Source: Syntrophomonas sp.
Lineage (GTDB): Bacteria; Bacillota; Syntrophomonadia; Syntrophomonadales; Syntrophomonadaceae
Reading direction: 5' to 3'
Assembly (NCBI GenBank): GCA_028709355.1
Contig: JAQVXF010000099.1
Location: 1-5,186, forward strand
Length of the DNA: 5,186 bases
Below, one piece after another: positions 1 to 4,184 of the stretch. The notes beneath the pieces are model-generated. The model saw only the letters and a program-made list of their open reading frames with translations. It did no database searches and had not been told where the DNA came from. Every line of letters starts with the position of its first letter. The stretch's first letter is position 1. A program made the position numbers and the translations under genes.

Positions 1-5
1 AGCAA

Positions 6-34
6 TTGGAAAAACTATACGCCAATAATAAACT
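6..34 (+). promoter_or_regulatory. Weak candidate sigma-A promoter upstream of the regulator gene
   Basis: TTGGAA (6-11) and TAAACT (29-34) are separated by 17 bases and each matches 4 of 6 consensus positions of the vegetative -35 and -10 boxes. The region is locally AT-rich compared with the genes. The placement would fit transcription of the gene starting at 83. The match is weak and the window begins just upstream, so the true promoter may lie further left, or the gene may be part of an operon that begins outside. Confidence 0.25.
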
Positions 35-70
35 ATGTTAGTATGGTCGTAAGCATTTATTAAGCTCATT

Positions 71-76
71 GGGAGG
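71..76 (+). promoter_or_regulatory. Ribosome binding site of the HTH/PfkB-like gene
   Basis: GGGAGG lies six bases before the ATG at 83. It is a near-perfect Shine-Dalgarno match at good spacing and fixes the start of the first gene. Confidence 0.8.
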
Positions 77-82
77 CCAGCC

Positions 83-1057
83 ATGAAGCTTACCGCCAGG
101 GAGAAAGAGATTGTTGAAGCACTGCAAAAGGAACCCCTGATTTCCCAGGATGAACTGGCCCAGCATTTCGGCATCAGCCGCTCTTCAATAGCGGTCCACA
201 TTTCCAACCTGATGAAAAAGGGTGTCATCCTGGGTAAGGGTTACGTTTTCAACAAAAAAGTCTCTATCGTCGTTTTGGGTCCGGTTTACCTGGAGATAAG
301 GGTAAAAGACGAGCAGGAAGAGAGTCAAATCGATATTCACAATGCCGGTTTCGCCCGTGAGGTCTGCCAGGCATTGTACGGTTATGGGGTCAGCCCCAAA
401 TTGGTTACCCTGGTCGGCAATGATGAGATGGGGACCCGAATCCTGGATGAATTGCAGGCCCTGGATGTTGATGTGGCCAACATTTACCGGCATCCGGCCA
501 AAAGAACCTGCCGCAAGATCTTGTCCTCCAGGGGACTCCTCTTTGAAGAAGGTTATAACCTGGCTGATTACCGCCAGGCAATCTCAGCCCGGGAATGGAT
601 CGTTTCCAATTGCGATTGGCTGATTGTCGACACCCCGTGGTTGGAATACACTGGCAGTCGTATGACGGGACGGTCTGACAAAAATGCCTGCATCTGCTCC
701 ACCTGGTATATCGATGGCCAACGTCCAACCGCCCTCAACCGGACCCATCTGCTGGTGCTGGGAGTAGAGAGCTTTGACGATTACGATCGTTATGTAGATT
801 TGGGTCAGGATTTGCTGCAAACCGGAACCCAGAACATTGTGATCACTGATGGCAAAGACAATATGGTGCTGGTCAGCCGGTCCGGGGTAGGGGATTATCC
901 ATTGCTGCCCAACCAGTCCTTCGACAGCCGCCGGGAACTGCACTTCTTTTTGGCGGGACTGGTCTATGGACTGTCATCCGGTTATCCCATGCGTCAAGCG
1001 ATGCGGATAGCCAGCGGGACCTCCCAGGCTATAGGGGAAAGATACTTGGCCAATTAA
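83..1057 (+). CDS. Winged-helix regulator with a degenerate PfkB-family (sugar/nucleoside kinase-like) domain
   Basis: The 324-residue protein has two parts. Residues 3-56 form a winged helix-turn-helix (helices around REKEIVEALQ and SQDELAQHFGISRSSIAVHI, wing around GKGYVF). Residues 58-322 resemble a PfkB/ribokinase fold, seen in the LVTLVGNDEMGTRILDEL stretch (108-125) and the C-terminal FLAGLVYGLSSG stretch (289-300). Winged-helix plus PfkB fusions are a known family (E. coli YeiI-like proteins and HTH-bearing PsuK-like kinases). The kinase signature DTTGAGDAFLAG aligns here, without gaps, with DSRRELHFFLAG (281-292). The GAGD anion-hole and catalytic Asp are therefore replaced by RELH, with His287 at the Asp position. 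The N-terminal substrate-binding GG motif is also absent (HNAGFAREV, 86-94). I infer a non-catalytic, possibly ligand-sensing DNA-binding regulator. Its ligand and targets cannot be read from the sequence. It ends 21 bases before rodZ and is probably co-transcribed with it. ATG at 83 is chosen for its strong ribosome binding site. Confidence 0.87.
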   Translation: MKLTAREKEIVEALQKEPLISQDELAQHFGISRSSIAVHISNLMKKGVILGKGYVFNKKVSIVVLGPVYLEIRVKDEQEESQIDIHNAGFAREVCQALYGYGVSPKLVTLVGNDEMGTRILDELQALDVDVANIYRHPAKRTCRKILSSRGLLFEEGYNLADYRQAISAREWIVSNCDWLIVDTPWLEYTGSRMTGRSDKNACICSTWYIDGQRPTALNRTHLLVLGVESFDDYDRYVDLGQDLLQTGTQNIVITDGKDNMVLVSRSGVGDYPLLPNQSFDSRRELHFFLAGLVYGLSSGYPMRQAMRIASGTSQAIGERYLAN

Positions 1058-1066
1058 ATTTCTAGC

Positions 1067-1070
1067 GGGG
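1067..1070 (+). promoter_or_regulatory. Ribosome binding site deciding the rodZ start
   Basis: GGGG (1067-1070, within AGCGGGG) ends eight bases before ATG 1079. The in-frame GTG at 1070 overlaps this site and has no Shine-Dalgarno sequence of its own, so ATG 1079 is the better start. Confidence 0.55.
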
Positions 1071-1078
1071 TGATTTCT

Positions 1079-2089
1079 ATGGCCGGCTTTGGTGAAAAGT
1101 TACGGTTGGAAAGGGAGCGACAGGGCTACACCCTGGCCCAGGTTTCCAGGGAGACCAAGATCCGCCAGCATTACCTGTCTGCCCTGGAAGAAGAAGAGTT
1201 TGACAGTTTACCGGCCCGGGTATACTCGATCGGGTTCGTGGCCAGCTATGCCCGCTTTCTCAAGATGGATACCGACCGGCTGGTGAGCGAATTCAAGCAT
1301 TTGGCTTTTGCCAATCAACCGATCGATCTACCTACACCCGAACCAAGTCCGGGGCGGATATTCGGATTTCCAGTTGGCAATGTGTTGGCTGCGGTCATAT
1401 TTTTGGCCATAACCTTGTGGTTGGGCAACTATGTAGCCGATTTTATCACCCAGCGCAGTATAAATCCACCATCCCAGGTCCAGCAAGTGACTCCTCCGAC
1501 GGCTCCAGTTCCTCCAGATGTTGGACCCACTCAGCCGGCAGCAGAGCAATTGACCCTGGCTATCCAGGCTACCCAACCCAGTTGGGTGCAGATCACAGTA
1601 GACGGTGCGGTGCAATACGCAGGGACTCTGGCAGCTGGGGAAAACCAATCCTTCACCGGCAAGGAGAAGATAGATCTGCGAACCGGCAATGCCGGCGGGA
1701 TAGAATTGTACCTGAATGGAGTTGCATTTCAATCCCTGGGGGCGGTTGGCCAGGTGGCCGAACATTCTTTCACCAGGGTTGACACCAGCACCGAAACGGC
1801 AGCAGTCCCGGGTCCAGTTCCCAATCTTGATGCTCCGGCTGCCCTGAATCTGGTAATACAAGCTCAACAGCGAAGCTGGGTGCAGGTTGAGGCCGATGGG
1901 GAGTCAGTTTTTGCCAAGACCATGGCTGAAGGTGAAATCCAGGCCTTCAACGCCTCCCGACGAATCGAGCTTAGAACCGGCAACGCCGGTGGTATCAGTC
2001 TAACGTTGAACGGACAACCGGTTCAGTCGCTGGGCGCCTCCGGGCAGATTGCGGAGAAGGAATTCCGCAGTGACAGCCGGGGCGAGTAA
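1079..2089 (+). CDS. rodZ: RodZ-family cytoskeletal/morphogenesis protein with tandem C-terminal domains
   Basis: This 336-residue protein has RodZ (Firmicute YmfM-like) architecture. Residues 1-66 form the cytoplasmic helix-turn-helix domain, which in RodZ binds MreB rather than acting mainly on DNA (GYTLAQVSRETKIRQHYLSAL, then the LPARVYSIGFVASYARFL segment). Residues 101-119 form one transmembrane helix. A Pro/Gln-rich linker (about 128-157) follows. Next come two extracytoplasmic RodZ C-terminal (DUF4115) domains, at 158-233 and 256-331. Each has the SWVQ…DG, LRTGNAGGI and QSLGA.GQ.AE.. pattern, and a second Pro-rich linker separates them. The usual family form has one such domain, so the duplication is odd. 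RodZ links MreB filaments to the elongation machinery at the membrane. The gene sits 21 bases after the HTH/PfkB-like gene, and its stop directly abuts the rimO start, which indicates translation in one operon. An upstream GTG at 1070 would add three residues but lacks a ribosome binding site. Confidence 0.92.
   Translation: MAGFGEKLRLERERQGYTLAQVSRETKIRQHYLSALEEEEFDSLPARVYSIGFVASYARFLKMDTDRLVSEFKHLAFANQPIDLPTPEPSPGRIFGFPVGNVLAAVIFLAITLWLGNYVADFITQRSINPPSQVQQVTPPTAPVPPDVGPTQPAAEQLTLAIQATQPSWVQITVDGAVQYAGTLAAGENQSFTGKEKIDLRTGNAGGIELYLNGVAFQSLGAVGQVAEHSFTRVDTSTETAAVPGPVPNLDAPAALNLVIQAQQRSWVQVEADGESVFAKTMAEGEIQAFNASRRIELRTGNAGGISLTLNGQPVQSLGASGQIAEKEFRSDSRGE
1550..1777 (+). repeat. First copy of the duplicated RodZ C-terminal (DUF4115) domain
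   Basis: This encodes RodZ residues 158-233. Aligned without gaps to the second copy (256-331), 43 of 76 residues are identical by hand count, including the run LRTGNAGGI and the pairs LNG and QSLGA. Third codon positions differ in many places between the copies, so the duplication is not recent. Confidence 0.85.
1844..2071 (+). repeat. Second copy of the duplicated RodZ C-terminal (DUF4115) domain
   Basis: This encodes RodZ residues 256-331, the distal copy of the tandem domain. It retains SWVQ, LRTGNAGGI and QSLGA. It differs from copy one mainly in surface-type positions, for example KEKID against SRRIE before the conserved LRTG. Confidence 0.85.
2079..2082 (+). promoter_or_regulatory. 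Ribosome binding site of rimO, inside the end of rodZ
   Basis: GGGG (2079-2082) lies seven bases before the GTG at 2090 and within the last rodZ codons. It supports GTG 2090, directly after the rodZ TAA, over the in-frame GTG at 2099. This arrangement fits translational coupling. Confidence 0.45.
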
Positions 2090-2755
2090 GTGACAGCCGT
2101 GCTGCAAGTTGGTTTCATAAGCTTAGGTTGCTCCAAGAACCGGGTCGATACCGAAATAATGATCGCGGTCATGAAAAGGGCCGGTTACCGGATAACCAAT
2201 AAGCTGGAACGGGCCGATATAATCATCATCAACACCTGTGGTTTCATAGAGGCTGCCAAGGAAGAGGCTATCGCTGCCATAATTGATACCGGCCGGCTAA
2301 AGGCGGGGCAGTTGCAGCACTTGGTTGCGGCCGGTTGCCTGGTCCAAAGATATGGGCAGGAACTCCTCGACCAGATGCCTGAATTGGATGGGGTAGTGGG
2401 CATATCCCAGTTCCTGGAGATCGATAAGTTGGCAAGCCTCATCCGCAGTGGGGAACGTCCCTTGATGGTGGGACCTGCTCCACTGGAGTTTATCGAAAAG
2501 GGACCCCGGGTTTTGACTACTCCGGCGGGTTCAGCCTATTTGAAGATCACCGAGGGGTGCGACAACCGCTGTACATATTGTGCCATTCCATCGATTAAAG
2601 GCCGGCTGCGTTCCCGCCCGGAAGCGGAGTTAGTCCAAGAAGCCCATGACCTGGTGCGTCGCGGGGTGCGCGAGTTGGTCCTGATCGGTCAGGATACGGC
2701 TGTATATGGTGAAGACTTGGGTCAGACGGTCTGCCCCATCTATTGCAACAGATGA
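2090..2755 (+). CDS. rimO: Ribosomal protein S12 methylthiotransferase RimO, N-terminal part (frame-interrupted)
   Basis: These 221 codons encode the first half of RimO, the radical-SAM enzyme that methylthiolates a conserved Asp of ribosomal protein S12. The N-terminal UPF0004 domain (about 5-120) supplies the three auxiliary [4Fe-4S] cysteines: C14 (SLGCSKNRVD), C50 (NTCGFIEAAKEEA) and C83 (AAGCLVQRY). The radical-SAM cluster motif C157-x3-C161-x2-C164 (GCDNRCTYCAIP) follows, then the start of the TIM barrel (LVLIGQDTAVYGEDL). SLGCSKNRVDTE and GCDNRCTYCAIPSIKGRLRSR favour RimO over the tRNA enzyme MiaB. After about residue 213 (GQT) the reading VCPIYCNR and the stop do not fit the family, while the continuation matches in the next frame. 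The start is GTG, immediately after the rodZ stop. If the broken frame is real, this half alone would lack most of the barrel and the TRAM domain and would probably be inactive. Confidence 0.9.
   Translation: MTAVLQVGFISLGCSKNRVDTEIMIAVMKRAGYRITNKLERADIIIINTCGFIEAAKEEAIAAIIDTGRLKAGQLQHLVAAGCLVQRYGQELLDQMPELDGVVGISQFLEIDKLASLIRSGERPLMVGPAPLEFIEKGPRVLTTPAGSAYLKITEGCDNRCTYCAIPSIKGRLRSRPEAELVQEAHDLVRRGVRELVLIGQDTAVYGEDLGQTVCPIYCNR
2728..2737 (+). other. rimO: Apparent one-base deletion (frameshift) within rimO
   Basis: Upstream of this point the RimO reading is in the frame of 2090; downstream it is one frame earlier. The frame change must fall between 2713 (just after the last downstream-frame stop, TGA 2710-2712) and 2752. 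Adding a G to the GG at 2728-2729 gives GQTGLPHLLQQMSRIKGLEW, which fits the RimO pattern of Leu-Pro-x-Leu-Leu before the barrel strand. Adding a C to the CCCC at 2734-2737 gives GQTVCPHLLQQ, which is also open but less family-like. No classical X-XXY-YYZ slippery heptamer is visible. Confidence 0.8.
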
Positions 2756-3429
2756 GCAGAATAAAGGGATTGGAATGGATACGCTTGATGTATCTTCATC
2801 CAGCCCATATAAATATGTCCTTGATCGAGGCGGTGGCTAGTCAGACCACGGTAGTGCCCTACCTGGATATCCCGATCCAGCATGCCGCCGACAATGTCTT
2901 GAGGCTGATGAACCGGCGCCATACCCGGTCTCAGTTGGACACCTTGCTGGGGCAACTGCGACAACGGATCGATGATCTGGTGCTGAGAACTACCGTCATG
3001 GTTGGTTTTCCGGGAGAGAGTGACCGTGACTTCCAGTGCCTGCTGGATTTCATTGACACCCAGCAGTTCGATTGGCTGGGCGCCTTCACTTTCACTGCCG
3101 AGGAGGGCACCCCCGCCGCTCTGATGCCGGAACAAGTGCCGGAAGAAATCAAACAGGCACGTCTGGATGCAGTCATGAATTTACAGATGGGGATAACCCG
3201 CAGCAAGAATGAGGCTCGGGTGGGACGGGATGAGAGGGTACTGATTTCGTCCCGGGCCGGCGATAACCTTTACCTGGGCCGGGCTTATTTTCAGGCCCCT
3301 GAGGTGGATGGATTGACCATGGTCAAGAGCCAAACCGCTTTGGCCAAAGGCTCACTGGTCAACGTGCGCCTGATCGGAGTCCGTGATTATGATATGATTG
3401 GGGAACCTTTTGATGAATATTCCGAATAG
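2743..3429 (+). CDS. rimO: RimO C-terminal part (rest of radical-SAM barrel and TRAM domain)
   Basis: This continues the preceding RimO reading. From TTG 2743 it encodes 228 residues. Barrel motifs are intact: IKGLEWIRLMYLHP (7-20), YLDIPIQHAADNVLRLMNRR (40-59), TTVMVGFPGES (83-93) and the FTAEEGTPAA segment (117-126). A TRAM domain (about 157-228) ends the protein with the RimO-typical QAPEVDG (184-190). Joined to the upstream part after restoring one base, the protein is about 446 residues, the normal family length. The TTG is only a formal start with no ribosome binding site. ATG 2752, whose ATGA overlaps the upstream stop, is an alternative if the two parts are translated separately. Alone this fragment lacks every cluster cysteine. 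The 3' end overlaps pgsA by 17 bases. Confidence 0.88.
   Translation: MQQMSRIKGLEWIRLMYLHPAHINMSLIEAVASQTTVVPYLDIPIQHAADNVLRLMNRRHTRSQLDTLLGQLRQRIDDLVLRTTVMVGFPGESDRDFQCLLDFIDTQQFDWLGAFTFTAEEGTPAALMPEQVPEEIKQARLDAVMNLQMGITRSKNEARVGRDERVLISSRAGDNLYLGRAYFQAPEVDGLTMVKSQTALAKGSLVNVRLIGVRDYDMIGEPFDEYSE
3400..3404 (+). promoter_or_regulatory. Ribosome binding site of pgsA, inside the end of rimO
   Basis: GGGGA (3400-3404) lies eight bases before ATG 3413. It supports the MNIPNSITIFR start, typical of PgsA, and argues against the longer TTG start at 3398, which has no suitable site. Confidence 0.5.
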
Positions 3430-3943
3430 CATCACTATCTTCAGGATCATATTGATACCCATCATTGTGGTCCTGATGCTCACCAACATACCCTATGGCG
3501 GCATCCTGGCCGCGACCATATTCCTGTTCGCAGCCCTAACCGACAGCCTGGACGGGTACCTGGCCCGCAAATGGAAACAGACCACCAAATTGGGAGCCAT
3601 CCTGGATCCGGTCGCCGACAAATTGCTGATCACAGCCGCATTAATCAGCCTGGTCGAACTGGGCAAACTGTCCGGCTGGATAGCCATCGTGATCATCGGC
3701 CGCGAGTTTGCGGTCACCGGCTTAAGGGTAGTCAAGGCCGAGGAGGGGCTGGTGATCCCAGCCAGCAAAATGGGGAAACTGAAGACTATCTCCCAGGTCA
3801 CCGCGGTAATGGTTATCATGCTGGAGCAATTGATTTACCCCCTGGCCAAGCTGCAACTGGGGCAGTGGGTGATGTACATCGCGGTAGTCATCACTCTGGT
3901 GTCCGGCATCGAATATTTTATGAAAAACAAAATCACTTTGTAA
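3413..3943 (+). CDS. pgsA: CDP-diacylglycerol–glycerol-3-phosphate 3-phosphatidyltransferase
   Basis: This 176-residue integral membrane enzyme makes phosphatidylglycerol phosphate from CDP-diacylglycerol and glycerol 3-phosphate, the committed step to phosphatidylglycerol and cardiolipin. The CDP-alcohol phosphotransferase motif is complete: D44-x2-D47-G48-x2-A51-R52-x8-G61-x3-D65-x3-D69, carrying the metal-binding and catalytic aspartates. PgsA-type features are the N-terminus NIPNSITIFRIILIP, GREFAVTGLR (96-105) and ASKMGKLKT (117-125). Hydrophobic segments lie at about 8-24, 29-43, 71-83, 87-96, 127-146 and 151-168. Length is normal for the family. The gene starts within the last 17 bases of rimO, so translation is probably coupled. 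The frame is intact despite the defect in rimO. No strong intrinsic terminator follows. Confidence 0.95.
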   Translation: MNIPNSITIFRIILIPIIVVLMLTNIPYGGILAATIFLFAALTDSLDGYLARKWKQTTKLGAILDPVADKLLITAALISLVELGKLSGWIAIVIIGREFAVTGLRVVKAEEGLVIPASKMGKLKTISQVTAVMVIMLEQLIYPLAKLQLGQWVMYIAVVITLVSGIEYFMKNKITL

Positions 3944-4108
3944 TTCTCTCCGCAGCGCTGGTCGGTTAGGCAGCACTGCTTTCACTCAACCAGTGTTTCT
4001 CACCCACCTGGGGGATAGCTCCCCATTTCCAATTGCTCTCAGACTCCAGAAGAGCGATATTAATCGCCTCCCCCTGACTGCAACCGCAGTTGCCCAACCC
4101 CGGCAAGT

Positions 4109-4142
4109 TTGCACCAACAAAGATGCTAAAATTGCTTATAAT
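4109..4142 (+). promoter_or_regulatory. Candidate promoter of cinA
   Basis: TATAAT (4137-4142) matches the vegetative -10 consensus perfectly and sits 43 bases before the cinA ATG. A TTGCAC (4109-4114) resembles a -35 box, but the 22-base spacer is too long. At 16-18 bases upstream only poor -35 matches occur. TG at 4133-4134 is one base too far for a classical extended -10. Expected transcription start is near 4149. No GAACnnnnGTTC-type LexA box of Firmicutes was seen, so the sequence gives no sign of SOS control here. Confidence 0.5.
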
Positions 4143-4169
4143 ACTAGAAGACCACCACTGATGAAAGAT

Positions 4170-4174
4170 GGGAG
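4170..4174 (+). promoter_or_regulatory. Ribosome binding site deciding the cinA start
   Basis: GGGAG ends ten bases before ATG 4185. It supports that start over the in-frame ATG at 4161, which would leave a leader of only about 12 bases after the predicted transcription start and would add eight non-family residues (MKDGSGNA). Part of this site lies in the 3' arm of a short inverted repeat (4154-4159 with 4173-4178). Confidence 0.5.
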
Positions 4175-4184
4175 TGGTAATGCC

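Larger units (their letters stand above)
3944..4184. other. pgsA–cinA intergenic region with several short hairpins
   Basis: No convincing gene is present in these 241 bases. The region contains an imperfect stem AGCACTG/CAGTGTT (3972-3978 with 3991-3997, one G-T pair), followed by TTCTC; this is the only terminator-like structure and lacks a real U-tract. Three hairpins each have a 5-base stem and 4-base loop: 4011-4024 (GGGGA/TCCCC), 4054-4067 (GCGAT/ATCGC) and 4077-4090 (ACTGC/GCAGT). A TATAAT box (4137-4142) and the cinA leader follow. A long open frame on the minus strand (4217 down to 3966) has no ribosome binding site and overlaps the cinA start, so I do not call it. Confidence 0.6.

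Noticed and set aside
1070..1072. GTG as the rodZ start
   Set aside because: It overlaps the GGGG site that serves ATG 1079 and adds only MIS, which is not part of the family domain.
2713..2752. Programmed -1 ribosomal frameshifting in rimO
   Set aside because: The direction is right, but there is no slippery heptamer or obvious stimulatory structure, and programmed shifting is not known for RimO. A one-base deletion is simpler.
3398..3400. TTG as the pgsA start
   Set aside because: It has no ribosome binding site. The family N-terminus begins at ATG 3413.
2090..3429. MiaB (tRNA methylthiotransferase) instead of RimO
   Set aside because: The SLGCSKNRVDTE, GCDNRCTYCAIPSIKG and QAPEVDG motifs and the position before pgsA are RimO-type.
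3972..4002. Intrinsic terminator after pgsA
   Set aside because: The stem AGCACTG/CAGTGTT has a 12-base loop and is followed by TTCTC, not a U-tract. It is too weak to call as a terminator.
4123..4161. 12-codon open frame MLKLLIILEDHH ending in a TGATG overlap with the ATG at 4161
   Set aside because: It has no ribosome binding site, its ATG lies upstream of the -10 box so it would not be on the predicted cinA transcript, and such short frames arise by chance.
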